Part shown: piece after piece, positions 24,959-34,913 of the stretch | How positions within the stretch are numbered: position 1 is the stretch's first letter | Layout: every line of letters starts with the position of its first letter | NCBI GenBank assembly: GCA_016792585.1 | Contig: JAEULB010000193.1 | Coordinates: forward strand, 1-43,364 | Reading direction: 5' to 3' | Origin: Rhodospirillaceae bacterium | GTDB taxonomy: Bacteria > Pseudomonadota > Alphaproteobacteria > SHVZ01 | DNA: 43,364 bases | Position numbers and translations under genes: made by a program | Notes under the pieces: model-generated | What the model saw: only the letters and a program-made list of their open reading frames with translations | Databases searched by the model: none | What the model was told of the DNA's origin: nothing

Positions 24959-26650
24959 GTGTCCTCGAAGATTCGTAACCTCAGCATCAAGACCAAGATC
25001 GCGATCGCCTTCGGCGTCATGGTTATCCTCGTCGCCGGCCTCGGCGTCTTCTCGATCGAGCGGGCCGCCAAGGTCAACCAGGCCTCGACCGAGATCACCG
25101 AAGTGTGGCTGCCCAGCGTCCGTGCGCTCGGCGAGATGAGCGCGCTCGTCTCGCGCCATCGCGCCAATATCGGCCTTCTCGTCGCCACGGAGGATGCGAA
25201 GGTCCGCGCCGACCGCGAAGGCCGTCTCGCCGTCTTCGCCAAGGCGCTGGCCGAGCAGCGGGCCAAGTACGAGCCCCTGATCGCGACCCAGGAGGAGCGC
25301 AAGCTGTTCGACGAGACTCTGGCCACCTGGGCGATCTATGCGAAGGAAGCCGAGCACATCTACGCGCTCTCCCGGGAAGGCAAGCTCGCCGAGGCGCGCG
25401 TACACTTCGTCAGCGTGCTGAGCAAGCCGAGCATCCTCGTCGCCGAGCTCTTGGAGAAACTGACCGAGATCAACGACAAGGGCGCCAAGGAAGCCGACCA
25501 TCGTGCCGATGAGATCTATAATTCCGCGCGCTGGATGACGATCGCCGCGATCGCCGTCACCGCCCTCTTCGCCGCCATCTTTGGTTTCGTACTCTCGCGC
25601 ATGGTGGCGACTCCGGTGGTCGGCATGACCGACGCGATGTCGAAGCTGGCCCAGCACGACATGTCGGTCGAGATCCCGGCGGCCGGCCAGACCGACGAGA
25701 TCGGCCGCATGGCCGCCGCCGTCCAGGTCTTCAAGGACAACATGATCGAGGCCGACCGCCTCGCCACCGAGCAGAAGGCCGAGCAGGTCAAGAAGGAACA
25801 GCGCCAGGTCGCAATCGACGGCTACATCAAGAGCTTCGATGCGACGGTCACCGGCGCGCTCGGCACCATGGCGTCGGCCGCGACCGAGCTGCAGACGACC
25901 GCGACCTCGATGACCGCGACCGCCGAGGAGACCTCGCGCCAGGCGACGGCCGTTGCCGCCGCCTCCGAGCAGGCTTCGACCAACGTCCAGACGGTCGCGA
26001 CCGCGGCCGAGGAGCTGTCGGCGTCGATCTCCGAGATCGGCCGCCAGGTCGGCGAGTCGACCCGCATCGCCGGCAAGGCGGTCGAGGACGCCGCCCGCAC
26101 CAACGGCCGGGTCCAGGCCCTGGCCGACGCCGCGCAGAAGATCGGCGAGGTCGTCCAGCTGATCAACGACATCGCCTCCCAGACCAACCTGCTCGCGCTC
26201 AACGCCACCATCGAGGCGGCGCGCGCCGGCGAGGCCGGCAAGGGCTTCGCGGTCGTGGCCTCCGAAGTGAAGTCGCTCGCCTCGCAGACCGCGAAGGCGA
26301 CCGAGGAGATCGCGAGCCAGGTGACCGCCATCCAGGGCGCGACCGGCGAGGCGGTCGGCGCGATCAAGGAGATCGGCACCACGATCGAGCGCGTCAGCGA
26401 GATCGCGACCTCGATCGCCTCGGCGGTCGAGCAGCAGGGTGCCGCCACCCAGGAGATCGCCCGCAACGTCCAGCAGGCGGCGAAGGGCACGGCCGAGGTG
26501 TCGTCCAACGTCGTCGGCGTCACCGAGGCGGCAACCACCACCGGCTCGGCGGCGACCCAGGTTCTGGGCGCCTCCGGCGAGCTCGCCCAGCAGGGCGAGA
26601 CGCTCCGGAGCGAGGTGAACACTTTCCTCGCCAACATCCGCGCCGCCTAG
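24959..26650 (+). CDS. methyl-accepting chemotaxis protein
   Basis: Transmembrane chemoreceptor of 563 aa. Helix 1 is residues 14-33 ([16 protein letters not shown]), the periplasmic four-helix-bundle sensor lies at about 34-190, and helix 2 at about 192-214. HAMP follows at 212-265 ([15 protein letters not shown]), then the long signalling coil to the end. The hairpin tip that contacts CheA/CheW is at 403-430 ([20 protein letters not shown]), fully conserved. There is no C-terminal CheR-binding pentapeptide. The GTG at 24959 with AGGGAG 9 nt upstream is the start; the frame extends upstream without support. A strong terminator follows. No che genes are adjacent and the ligand is unknown. Confidence 0.93.
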   Translation: MSSKIRNLSIKTKIAIAFGVMVILVAGLGVFSIERAAKVNQASTEITEVWLPSVRALGEMSALVSRHRANIGLLVATEDAKVRADREGRLAVFAKALAEQRAKYEPLIATQEERKLFDETLATWAIYAKEAEHIYALSREGKLAEARVHFVSVLSKPSILVAELLEKLTEINDKGAKEADHRADEIYNSARWMTIAAIAVTALFAAIFGFVLSRMVATPVVGMTDAMSKLAQHDMSVEIPAAGQTDEIGRMAAAVQVFKDNMIEADRLATEQKAEQVKKEQRQVAIDGYIKSFDATVTGALGTMASAATELQTTATSMTATAEETSRQATAVAAASEQASTNVQTVATAAEELSASISEIGRQVGESTRIAGKAVEDAARTNGRVQALADAAQKIGEVVQLINDIASQTNLLALNATIEAARAGEAGKGFAVVASEVKSLASQTAKATEEIASQVTAIQGATGEAVGAIKEIGTTIERVSEIATSIASAVEQQGAATQEIARNVQQAAKGTAEVSSNVVGVTEAATTTGSAATQVLGASGELAQQGETLRSEVNTFLANIRAA

Positions 26651-26655
26651 GAGAA

Positions 26656-26686
26656 GGACGCCGTTTCCGTTCCAAGGACGGCGTCC
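26656..26686 (+). repeat. hairpin after the chemoreceptor gene
   Basis: A 9-bp perfect stem GGACGCCGT/ACGGCGTCC with a 13-nt loop lies just after the stop and just before the main terminator. It may help stabilise the transcript end. Confidence 0.6.
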
Positions 26687-26688
26687 GA

Positions 26689-26727
26689 GGCCCCTTCCTC
26701 CGGTGCACGGGAGGAAGGGGCCTTTTT
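26689..26727 (+). terminator. strong Rho-independent terminator
   Basis: A 13-bp perfect stem GGCCCCTTCCTCC/GGAGGAAGGGGCC with a loop of 8 nt is followed directly by TTTTTC. It terminates the chemoreceptor transcript. On the minus strand no T-run follows the stem, so the convergent binding-protein gene is served less well. Confidence 0.92.
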
Positions 26728-26736
26728 CATTTCAGC

Positions 26737-28335
26737 TCAGTTCTTGCTGATGTTCCAGTAGGCGAGGATGGCGCCCTTCACCACGCCGTCGACGTTCTTC
26801 CGCCAGGCATAGAGCGGCATGAAGTTGCCGAGCAGCGCATAGGGCTGCACCTCGACCAGGCGGGCATGGAACTTGTTCAGGATCTCCATTCGCGCCTTCT
26901 CGTCCGGCTCGCGGATGAACTGGTTGCGGAGTCTCTCCGCCTCCTCGTCGCAGGGCCAGCCGTTCCAGTTCTTGCCGTCGCAGGTCATCACCGCGGTGAT
27001 GTTGGTCAGCGGGTGATGGTAGGTGGAGGCGGTGCCGCGGCTGGTGAACATGTGCCAGCCGCCCTTGTCCGGCTCGTCCTTCTTGGTCATGCGCGTGACC
27101 ACCGAGCCCCAGTCATTGATCTGCATCTCGACGTTGACGCCGATCTCCTTGAGCCTCGCGGTCGCCACCTGGGCGAGCGCGCCGATCGCGGCGATCTCGT
27201 TGGTGGTAATCATGATCAGCTTCTCGCCCTTGTAGCCCGCCTCGGCCATCAGCTGCTTGGCCTTGGCGAGGTCGACCTTCTTCACCGCGTCGGAGCCGAA
27301 CTCGGTGCCGTAGGGCGTGCCGCAGATGAAGAACGAGTGGCAGACCTTCCACCAGCGCTCGTCGTCGCCGGTTGATGCCCGCTGGAAGTCGCGCTGGTCG
27401 AAGGCATAAGCCAGCGCCAAGCGCGCCTTCGGGTTGTTGAACGGCGGGTAGAGCGCGTTGGTCCGAAGGAAGCCCATGTTGCCGAACGGCGTCAGCGGGG
27501 CCACGACCACGTCCTTGCTCTTCTCGATTACCGGGATCTGGTCGCCCGACGGGTTGTCCCAGAGGTCGACCTCGCCGCGGACCAGGGCCGCGGCCGAGGT
27601 GCCGGGATCCGGCATGATCGTCCACTCGATCCGGTCGACCTTGACGACCTTGCCGCCGGCGAGCCCGTCGGCCGGCTCGTTCCGCGCCGGATAATCGGTG
27701 TTCTTGTCGAAGACGATCTTCGAGCCCGGCTGCCAGCCCTCGCGGTTGAACTTGAAGGGGCCCGAGCCGATCGTCGTGGTGATGCCCGTGAAGGCGTCGG
27801 TCTTGGCGTCCTGCTCGCGGTAGATCACCGGCAGCGAGCCGCCGGCCGAGCCGAGCGTGAACTCGACGAAGCCGTACGGCTCCTTGAGCCTGATGCGGAA
27901 CGTGTCGTCGTCGACCGCCTCGAAGGCGGCCATGAACTCGGTCATCTTCTGGCCCATCGGATCGCGCTTGGCCCAGCGCTGGACCGAGGGGATCACATCC
28001 TTCGATGTCACCTTGGTGCCGCCGTGCCATTTGAGGCCCGGACGGAGCTTGAAGGTGTAGGTCAGCTTGTCGGGAGAGACCTGCCAGTCGCCGACCATCT
28101 GCGGCTTCACGTGCCACTTCTCGTCCCAGGCGAACAGCTGGTCGTAGACCATCAGCGAGTAGATCTTGGTGATCTGGATCGAGCCGACATGGGTGTCGAG
28201 CACCTTCAGGTCGGCATGCGGTACCGCTTTCAGCACCTTCTGCGCGGCGACCGGTGTTGCCAGCGACGCCACCGTCAACGCCGCCGCCAGCGCGGAGGCG
28301 AGCGGCCACGCCTTGTTCTCGAAGCCTCGACCCAT
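26737..28335 (-). CDS. ABC transporter substrate-binding protein, family 5
   Basis: Periplasmic peptide/nickel/opine-type binding protein (SBP_bac_5), 532 aa, with Sec signal peptide (WPLASALAAALTVASLATPV, cleavage near AAQ). Mature features include LRPGLKWHGGTKVTSKDV, typical for the family, GPFKFNREGWQPGSKI and LAYAFDQRDFQRAS. ATG 28335 is chosen because GGGAGACGG precedes it and the signal starts there; the frame upstream is antisense noise. No permease or ATPase genes adjoin, so it is an orphan; the peptide importer at 37172-42889 has its own binding protein with little local similarity. It converges on the chemoreceptor, but no sign of a shared ligand can be seen. Confidence 0.9.
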   Translation of the reverse strand: MGRGFENKAWPLASALAAALTVASLATPVAAQKVLKAVPHADLKVLDTHVGSIQITKIYSLMVYDQLFAWDEKWHVKPQMVGDWQVSPDKLTYTFKLRPGLKWHGGTKVTSKDVIPSVQRWAKRDPMGQKMTEFMAAFEAVDDDTFRIRLKEPYGFVEFTLGSAGGSLPVIYREQDAKTDAFTGITTTIGSGPFKFNREGWQPGSKIVFDKNTDYPARNEPADGLAGGKVVKVDRIEWTIMPDPGTSAAALVRGEVDLWDNPSGDQIPVIEKSKDVVVAPLTPFGNMGFLRTNALYPPFNNPKARLALAYAFDQRDFQRASTGDDERWWKVCHSFFICGTPYGTEFGSDAVKKVDLAKAKQLMAEAGYKGEKLIMITTNEIAAIGALAQVATARLKEIGVNVEMQINDWGSVVTRMTKKDEPDKGGWHMFTSRGTASTYHHPLTNITAVMTCDGKNWNGWPCDEEAERLRNQFIREPDEKARMEILNKFHARLVEVQPYALLGNFMPLYAWRKNVDGVVKGAILAYWNISKN

Positions 28336-28512
28336 GGTTCCGTCTCCCGTTGGTTTCGGAGACGGCGCTGCATCGCCCGACTGTACGCTGGTGCACGGCC
28401 GAGCGACCGCCGCCTCACGTCGAGGCAAGTCTAGGCGGCGGGTTCTGGACGGGCAACCGAAGGGCAGTCGCGCATGACCGCCGCCACGGGCTCGTGATAA
28501 ACGGGGCGGCGC

Positions 28513-29547
28513 ATGGATTCCCTCACCCACGTTCTCTTCGGCGCAGCCCTCGCCCAGACGGGGTTCCGCCAGCGGCTCGGCCGGCGCGCGATCGCCGCCG
28601 CCATCGCGATCGCCTCGCTTCCCGATCTCGACGTCGCCGCCGGCTGGGCCAACGGCCGCTTCGCCGAATGGCAACATCACCGCGGGTTCACGCACTCGCT
28701 GCTGTTCGCGCCGGTCGCCGGCCCGCTGATCGGCTGGGCGATCGACCGGTTCGAGCGACGGCGCGCAAAGCCGCTTCCTGGCGAGACGTCGCCCGAGGAG
28801 CGGCTCAAATGGTGGGTCTGGCTCTCATTCCTGGCGCTGCTGTCCCATCCGCTGCTCGACGTCTTCACCAGCTATGGCACACAGCTCCTGTGGCCGCTGA
28901 CCTCGGCACGCTTCGCCGTCGATGCGGTCGCGATCATCGATCCGGTCTATTCGCTGATACCGCTCACCTTCGCGCTGATCTACGGTGCTGCGAGGCCCGA
29001 GGCCGCCAGGCGCGTCGCCTTGAAGGTTTTCGCCTTCATGGCCGCCTATGCCGCAGGAGCCGCGGTCCTGAACGACCAGATCGAGAAGATTGCCACCGCC
29101 GACTTCGGCCGCCCCGCAGACGTGCGGGCCTACCCGCTTCTGTTCCAGCCCTACTTCCGGCGCGTGGTCGCCATCACGCCCGAAGCAGCGCATGTCGGCT
29201 ATTACTCGCTGATCAACCCGAGGCCGATCGCCTGGACGGAGTATCCCAACGGCAAGGGGGCGGCGATCGACGCCGTGCGCCGGACGCGCGAGGCGGCGCT
29301 GTTCGAATGGTTCTCGATGGACAAGGTGCTCTGGCGCGCGACGCCCGATGGCGAGGGCCGCACCCGGATCGAGGCGACCGACCTTCGCTACGGCATGATC
29401 GGGCCGACCGACTTCGGCCAATGGGGGGTCCGCGCGATCGTCGACAGCGGCAACGCCATCATAGGCGCGCTGCAGCCGTTCAGCGTGCCACGAGACACCA
29501 GCGGCGCGGCGCTCCGTCGCTACTGGGCGGACATCACCGGGTGGTGA
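28513..29547 (+). CDS. inner-membrane metal-dependent hydrolase, YdjM-like
   Basis: Membrane-bound putative hydrolase (PF04307, YdjM/LexA-regulated group), 344 aa. The N-terminus MDSLTHVLFGAALAQTGF with the early His is diagnostic. Further family motifs are SLPDLDV, HHRGFTHSLLFAP, and LLSHPLLDVFTSYGTQLLWP, whose His/Asp residues would bind metal. Four to five helices are predicted in residues 1-180, followed by a soluble C-terminal part. The substrate is unknown. It is followed after a few bases by the AbrB-type gene, whose GTG starts at 29552, suggesting a two-gene operon. Confidence 0.88.
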   Translation: MDSLTHVLFGAALAQTGFRQRLGRRAIAAAIAIASLPDLDVAAGWANGRFAEWQHHRGFTHSLLFAPVAGPLIGWAIDRFERRRAKPLPGETSPEERLKWWVWLSFLALLSHPLLDVFTSYGTQLLWPLTSARFAVDAVAIIDPVYSLIPLTFALIYGAARPEAARRVALKVFAFMAAYAAGAAVLNDQIEKIATADFGRPADVRAYPLLFQPYFRRVVAITPEAAHVGYYSLINPRPIAWTEYPNGKGAAIDAVRRTREAALFEWFSMDKVLWRATPDGEGRTRIEATDLRYGMIGPTDFGQWGVRAIVDSGNAIIGALQPFSVPRDTSGAALRRYWADITGW

Positions 29548-29551
29548 GCGC

Positions 29552-30649
29552 GTGACGACGCCCCGCGACGTCGAGGCGCCGGCCGGCCGCCTCACCGGAT
29601 CGCCGGGGCGGACGCAGTGGATCGTGCTGTTCTCGCTGTCCATAGGGCTTGCCGGCCTGTTCCACGTCGCCGGCCTTCCCGCCGCGTTCCTGGTCGGCCC
29701 GCTGCTCGCCGGCATCCTGGTCTCGACCAACGGCGGCAACATCCGCGTGCCTGCCAGGCCCTACCTCGCCGGCCAGGCGATGGTCGGGCTGATGATCGCG
29801 CATTCGATCACCGCCGACATCGTGATGACCTTCATCCAGGGCTGGCCGATATTCCTCGGCACGGTCGCGGCGGTCCTCGGCGCCAGCAGCCTGCTCGGCT
29901 GGCTGATGACGCATCTTCGGATCCTGCCGGGCACCACGGCCGTCTGGGGCGCTTCGCCCGGTGCGGCGACGCCGATGATGCTGATGGCCGAGGCCTACGG
30001 CGCCGACGCCCGTCTCGTCGCCTTCATGCAGTATCTGCGGGTCGTCTTCGTCGCGGTCACCGCCGCGGTGATCGCCGGGCTCTGGATCGACACCCCGGGC
30101 GGCGTCGCCGCCGCCCATGCCTGGTTCCGGCCGATCGACTGGATCTCGTTCGCCGAGACGATCGCGGTCGCCGCCGTCGCCGGGTATATGGGCCGCCGGC
30201 TGAAGATCCCGGGCGGCGGCTTCCTCGTGCCGCTGACGATCGGAACGGTCCTCCAGGTCTCGGGCCTGATCCGGATCGAGCAGCCCGAGCTCCTGCTGGT
30301 CGCGAGCTACAGCCTGCTCGGCTGGAGCGTCGGCCTCAGCTTCACCCGCGCCGTCGTGCTCCATGCAGTCAGGGCCTTCGTGCCGATCGCGCTCTCGACC
30401 GCGGGGCTGGTTGCCTTCTGCGGGGGCTTGGCCGTCCTCCTTCACCGGATGCTCGGCATCGATCCCCTCACCGCGTATCTCGCGACCAGCCCGGGCGGCA
30501 TCGACTCGGTGGCGATCATCGCCGCCTCGGCCAAAGTCGACGTTCCCTTCGTGATGGCGCTGCAGACCTTCCGGCTGATCGTCGTCCTCACCGTGGGCCC
30601 GTCGCTGGCGCGGCTGGTTGCCCGGATCACCGAGCGGCGGGGCGGCTGA
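29552..30649 (+). CDS. AbrB-family membrane protein
   Basis: Polytopic membrane protein of 365 aa with about ten helices, belonging to the PF05145 family that databases label AbrB (often mis-titled ammonia monooxygenase). It has two similar halves: LPAAFLVGPLLAGILVS in the first and GGGFLVPLTIGTVLQVSGLI in the second, each followed by the Gly-rich WGASPGAATPMMLMAEAYGA- and YLATSPGGIDSVAIIAASAK-like blocks. The role is unestablished; some members affect transport or regulation of aromatic compounds. The GTG start comes directly after the hydrolase gene, and the product is probably co-expressed with it. Confidence 0.85.
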   Translation: MTTPRDVEAPAGRLTGSPGRTQWIVLFSLSIGLAGLFHVAGLPAAFLVGPLLAGILVSTNGGNIRVPARPYLAGQAMVGLMIAHSITADIVMTFIQGWPIFLGTVAAVLGASSLLGWLMTHLRILPGTTAVWGASPGAATPMMLMAEAYGADARLVAFMQYLRVVFVAVTAAVIAGLWIDTPGGVAAAHAWFRPIDWISFAETIAVAAVAGYMGRRLKIPGGGFLVPLTIGTVLQVSGLIRIEQPELLLVASYSLLGWSVGLSFTRAVVLHAVRAFVPIALSTAGLVAFCGGLAVLLHRMLGIDPLTAYLATSPGGIDSVAIIAASAKVDVPFVMALQTFRLIVVLTVGPSLARLVARITERRGG

Positions 30650-30689
30650 AGCCGGCAGCGGGTTGCCGGGCATCTGCCGCCGCGCGACA

Positions 30690-32009
30690 ATGGTGCTAAG
30701 CATGCTGACCGACGCCCAGGGACTTCCCGTCGCAACCGAACGCCCGGAGACGATCGAAGCGATCGACCGTTTCGTCCAGGCGTTCTTGGGCTACGGCACC
30801 GACTTCCAGCCGATCCTGGACGCGGCCGACGCCGATCCGACCTGCGTCGTGGCCCAGGCCCATGCCGCCGCCCTGATGCTGTTCGCCGAGACCGGCGACG
30901 CGTCAGAAAAGGCCAAGCCCTATATCCGCCGCGGCATCGAGGCCGCCCAGGGAGTGAGCGAGCGCGAGCGCCTCTATCTCTGGACCATCTCGACCTGGGC
31001 GGCCGGCGACTACGGCATGTCGCTGATGGCGCACAAGGCGCTGGCGCAGAAGTATCCGCGCGACCTCGCCGCGGCCAAGATCGGCCAGGTGCGCGCCTTC
31101 GCGATCGGCGATTCCGCCTCCATTCTCTCGATCGGCGAGACCGTGCTGCCGGCCAATGCCGATAACCACTTCGTCTACGGCATGGTCGCCTTCGGCCTCG
31201 AGCAGTGCCATCGCCTCGCCGACGCCGAAGCCGCTGGGCGCAAGGCGACCGAGATGGATCGGCGCGACCCCTGGGCGCATCACGCGGTTGCCCACGTGAT
31301 GGAGACCGAGGGCCGCATCGACGAAGGCCTCGCCTGGATGGAAGGCCTCGCGGATACGTGGGAGCAGTGCAACTCCTTCATGTATACGCACAACTGGTGG
31401 CATGTGGCGCTGTTCCACCTGGATCGCGACGACCAGGCGAAAGCGCTCGAGGTCTACGACACGCGTGTCTGGGGCCGGCTCAAGGAGTACTCGCAGGACC
31501 AAGTCAACGCGGTGTCGCTGCTGGCGCGGCTCGCACTCCGCGGCGTCGATGTCGGCGACCGCTGGAACGACGTCGCCAATTATCTCGCGCCGCGCACCGA
31601 CGAGCACGTCGATCCCTTCCTCGATCTTCACTACCTCTATGGCCTGGCGAAGGCCGGGCGCGATTCCGAAGCCGCCAAGCTGGCGACCGGGATCATGGTG
31701 CACGCGACGAAGGTGAAACCGGTTCAGCAGGTGATGTGGCAGCAGGTTGCCGCGCCGACGGCGCGGGCGCTCGTCTCCTACGTTCTCGGCCGCTTCGACG
31801 AGTGCGCCGATTTTCTCGGCCAGGTTCTGCCCAACATGCACCGTATCGGCGGCAGCCACGCCCAGCGCGACCTGTTCGAGCAGATCCACCTCGACGCGCT
31901 GATCCAGGCCGGCCGGATCGATCCGGCCCGCGCCATCGTCGACCGCCGGTTGGCTCTCCGGCCCAATATCGCCCACACTCGCCGCTTGGCCGAACGCCTG
32001 GCCGCCTGA
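30690..32009 (+). CDS. TPR-repeat protein, TTC38-like
   Basis: Soluble repeat protein of 439 aa composed of tetratricopeptide-like helical hairpins, related to the TTC38 group found in bacteria and animals. Characteristic stretches are AKPYIRRGIEAAQGVSERER, the HHAVAHVMETEGRIDEGLAW core (about residue 210) and NWWHVALFHLDRDD. No signal peptide or enzyme motif is visible. ATG 30690 (MVLSMLTDAQG) and ATG 30702 (MLTDAQG) are both possible. It is followed 25 nt later by an amidase gene; relatives are often encoded near amidases, but this is recollection. The function is unknown. Confidence 0.85.
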   Translation: MVLSMLTDAQGLPVATERPETIEAIDRFVQAFLGYGTDFQPILDAADADPTCVVAQAHAAALMLFAETGDASEKAKPYIRRGIEAAQGVSERERLYLWTISTWAAGDYGMSLMAHKALAQKYPRDLAAAKIGQVRAFAIGDSASILSIGETVLPANADNHFVYGMVAFGLEQCHRLADAEAAGRKATEMDRRDPWAHHAVAHVMETEGRIDEGLAWMEGLADTWEQCNSFMYTHNWWHVALFHLDRDDQAKALEVYDTRVWGRLKEYSQDQVNAVSLLARLALRGVDVGDRWNDVANYLAPRTDEHVDPFLDLHYLYGLAKAGRDSEAAKLATGIMVHATKVKPVQQVMWQQVAAPTARALVSYVLGRFDECADFLGQVLPNMHRIGGSHAQRDLFEQIHLDALIQAGRIDPARAIVDRRLALRPNIAHTRRLAERLAA

Positions 32010-32034
32010 CCCTCGTCTTCCTCAAGGATCGCCC

Positions 32035-33438
32035 ATGAGCCGCGATGTCGCGTTGATGTCCGCCGCCGATCTGCTCCGCCACTATCGCCGCGGCACGTTG
32101 TCGCCGGTCGAAGCGACCGAGGCGGCGCTGGGCCAGGTTCGCAAGCACAACGAGCGCCTGAACGCGCTCTGCTGGCTTGACGAGGAAGGTGCCCTCTCCC
32201 AGGCGCGCGAGTCCGAGGCGCGCTGGCGTGAGGGCCGGCCGATGGGCCTGCTCGACGGCGTGCCGTCCACCGTGAAGGACCTGCTGCTGACCCGCGGCTG
32301 GCCAACCTTGCGCGGATCGCGCACGGTCAAGCGCGACCAGGCCTGGAGCGAGGACGCACCGACGGTCGCTCGCCTACGCGAGCACGGCGCCGTGCTCATC
32401 GGCAAGACGACGACGCCGGAGTTCGGCTGGAAGGGCGTCACCGACAGTCCGCTGACCGGCATCACGCGCAACCCGTGGAATCCCGACCGCACGCCGGGCG
32501 GCTCCTCCGGCGGTGCGGCGGTCGCCGCCGCGACCGGCATGGGCGCGCTGCACCTCGGCACGGACGGCGGCGGCTCGATCCGCATCCCCGCCGCCTTCAC
32601 CGGCATCTTCGGCTTCAAGCAGACCTTCGGGCGCGTGCCGGCCTATCCGCTGAGCCCGTTCGGCACCGTCGCGCATGTCGGCCCGATGACCCGCACGGTC
32701 GAGGACGCGGCGCTGATGCTGAACGTGATCACCGAACCCGACGACCGCGACGTCTATGCGCTGCCCTACGACCGGCGCGACTGGCGGATCGGCCTCGACG
32801 ACGGCATCCGCAAGCTCCGCATCGCCTATTCGCCGACCCTGGGCGGCAACAAGGTCGAGCCCGACGTGGCGATCCTGGTCGCCGCCGCGGTGTCGCGGCT
32901 GGCCGAGCTCGGCTGCGAGATCGAGCAGGCCGAGCCGGATCTTTCCGGCGTCGAAGAGATCTTCCGCGTCCACTGGTTCGCCGGCGCCGCCAACGCGATC
33001 TCGGCGATCCCGGCCGACCAGCGCGCCCAGATGGATCCAGGATTGCAGGAGATCGCCGCCACCGGCGCCAAGTTCAGCCTCGCCGAGTACCAGCGGGCGG
33101 TGAAGGCCCGCGAGGTCCTGGGCCAGAAGGTCGCCGCCTTCCATCGAAAGTACGACCTGCTGGCGACGCCGACCCTGCCGCTTCCCGCGTTCCAGGCCGG
33201 GTTCGAGACGCCCGCCAACGGCAAGGGGGGACGATGGACCGATTGGACGCCGTTCAGCTACCCGTTCAACCTGACCCGCCAGCCGGCGGCGACGATTCCC
33301 TGCGGCACCACCAAGGGCGGGTTGCCGGTCGGCCTCCAGCTCGTCGGCCGTCTCTACGACGACGCGACGGTGCTTCGGGCCGCCCGCGCCTACGAATCCC
33401 TGCAGCCGATCCGGATGCCGCCGTCGGTCACCAGCTAA
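32035..33438 (+). CDS. amidase (amidase signature family)
   Basis: Cytosolic amide hydrolase of the amidase signature family, 467 aa. The Ser-cisSer-Lys triad is visible: Lys81 in STVKDLLL, Ser157 in TPGGSSGGAAV and Ser181 in TDGGGSIRIP. The remaining signature, including the GFKQTFGRVPAYP block, is complete. The C-terminal half is ordinary for the family. The substrate cannot be predicted: relatives hydrolyse indoleacetamide, acrylamide-like and aryl amides. It lacks GatC/GatB neighbours, so it is not the tRNA amidotransferase GatA. It is probably co-transcribed with the TPR gene before it. Confidence 0.93.
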   Translation: MSRDVALMSAADLLRHYRRGTLSPVEATEAALGQVRKHNERLNALCWLDEEGALSQARESEARWREGRPMGLLDGVPSTVKDLLLTRGWPTLRGSRTVKRDQAWSEDAPTVARLREHGAVLIGKTTTPEFGWKGVTDSPLTGITRNPWNPDRTPGGSSGGAAVAAATGMGALHLGTDGGGSIRIPAAFTGIFGFKQTFGRVPAYPLSPFGTVAHVGPMTRTVEDAALMLNVITEPDDRDVYALPYDRRDWRIGLDDGIRKLRIAYSPTLGGNKVEPDVAILVAAAVSRLAELGCEIEQAEPDLSGVEEIFRVHWFAGAANAISAIPADQRAQMDPGLQEIAATGAKFSLAEYQRAVKAREVLGQKVAAFHRKYDLLATPTLPLPAFQAGFETPANGKGGRWTDWTPFSYPFNLTRQPAATIPCGTTKGGLPVGLQLVGRLYDDATVLRAARAYESLQPIRMPPSVTS

Positions 33439-33517
33439 GCGCAGGAATCTGGCGAGTCGATCCGTGCCGTTGCTATCCTAAATTGGCGGCGCTCGCAGAG
33501 GCGCCCCGGGAGGAAGC

Positions 33518-34828
33518 ATGCGCGCTGGATTACGGCTCGTGGTCTTTGTCGCCGCGCTGATCGTTTGCGCGCCGGTGAGCGCCGACTATCAGCGCGCTGT
33601 CGATGCGATCGAACGCGACGATCTCAAGACGGCGCTGCGCGAGGCTCAAGAAGGCGCAGAGCAGGGCGATCCGCGCGCCCAGCGTCTCTATGGCTACATG
33701 CTTATGAACGGCAAGGGCACCAAGGCCGACCGCGCCGCCGGCGCCCGCTGGCTTCGATTGGCGGCGGAGAATGGCGACACCGTCGCGCAGCGCGAGCTCG
33801 GCGCCGCCTATCTCGGCGGGCTCGGCGTCCCCAAGGATCCGGCCGAGGCATCGCGCTGGTTCCTCCAGGCGGCCCAAAAGGGCGATGTCATCGCCCAGTT
33901 CATGGCGGCGATGCTGTACCGCACCGGCCTCGGCGTCGCCAAGGACGAGGCGGAGTCGGCCCGCTGGCTGCGGAAGGCGGCGGAGCAGGGAGATCCCTCC
34001 GCGCAGTCAGTTCTCGCCGGCTACTACCGACGTGGCGTCGGCGTTGAGAAGGACCTGCTGCAGGCATATGTCTGGATCTCCCTCGCGGCGAAGGCGAAGG
34101 AGCCGAAGGCGGCGGCGATCAAGAAGGAGATCGCCAAGGACCTGACTCCCGAGCAGAAAAAGGAAGGCGACCGCCAAGTCCGCGCCTGGAAACCGGCTCC
34201 CTCCGCGTCGGCATCGGCGGAGACCAGGCTGAAAGGTACCGGCACCGGCTTTGTCGTCAGCGGCCAAGGCCATGTCGTGACCAACGAGCACGTCGTCCGA
34301 GGCTGCCAACAGCTGCGTGTCCGCGGCCTCGACGAGAACCTCGCGCCGGCGAAGCTGGTGGCTGCATCGCGTCAAGACGACCTGGCGCTCCTCAAGGTCG
34401 AGTACAAGCCCGCGGTCGTCGCGCCGTTCCGCTCAAGGGAGCTTCGTCCCGGGGATGCCGTCGTCGCCTTCGGCTTTCCGATGTCGGGTCTCCTCGCATC
34501 GTCCGGCAACCTCACGGTCGGCAACGTCACGGCACTTGTCGGCACGAGGAACGACGAGCGTTTCCTGCAGACCTCGACGCCGATCCAGCCTGGAAACAGC
34601 GGGGGGCCGCTGCTCGACATGAATGGTCGCGTCGTCGGCGTCACGACCTCGTCGATCCCCTCGTTGCAGAACGTCAACTTCGCGGTCAAGGGCGGGGTCG
34701 CGGCAGTCTTCCTCGACAAGCACGGCGTCGCAGTCGCTGACACGGGCGGCTCGTCGCGAGCGATGAAGGCGGCCGATGTCGGCGCTCGTGCCAAGCGCTT
34801 CACCGTCCGTATCGAGTGCCGCGCCTAG
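33518..34828 (+). CDS. secreted SEL1-repeat trypsin-like serine protease
   Basis: Periplasmic protease of 436 aa. It has a signal peptide (MRAGLRLVVFVAALIVCAPV, cleavage near VSA-D), four or five SEL1 repeats over residues 40-190 (for example GAKYLGG-like AYLGGLGVPKDPAEASRWFL and YRTGLGVAKDEAESARWLRK), a linker, and a chymotrypsin-fold domain from about residue 235. The triad is His258 (TNEHVV), Asp288 (DDLALL) and Ser361 (GNSGGPLLD). There is no PDZ domain, unlike DegP. GGGAGGAAG lies just before the ATG. A tandem copy with altered features follows, so this is the intact member of a duplicated pair. Confidence 0.93.
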   Translation: MRAGLRLVVFVAALIVCAPVSADYQRAVDAIERDDLKTALREAQEGAEQGDPRAQRLYGYMLMNGKGTKADRAAGARWLRLAAENGDTVAQRELGAAYLGGLGVPKDPAEASRWFLQAAQKGDVIAQFMAAMLYRTGLGVAKDEAESARWLRKAAEQGDPSAQSVLAGYYRRGVGVEKDLLQAYVWISLAAKAKEPKAAAIKKEIAKDLTPEQKKEGDRQVRAWKPAPSASASAETRLKGTGTGFVVSGQGHVVTNEHVVRGCQQLRVRGLDENLAPAKLVAASRQDDLALLKVEYKPAVVAPFRSRELRPGDAVVAFGFPMSGLLASSGNLTVGNVTALVGTRNDERFLQTSTPIQPGNSGGPLLDMNGRVVGVTTSSIPSLQNVNFAVKGGVAAVFLDKHGVAVADTGGSSRAMKAADVGARAKRFTVRIECRA

Positions 34829-34913
34829 AGGTTGACCCGCAGCGGTTGCGCCACTTTGCTATCGGCAGGACGCTGCTCTCCAGGCGCGGGCGCGCGGTGA
34901 CAATGCAACGGCG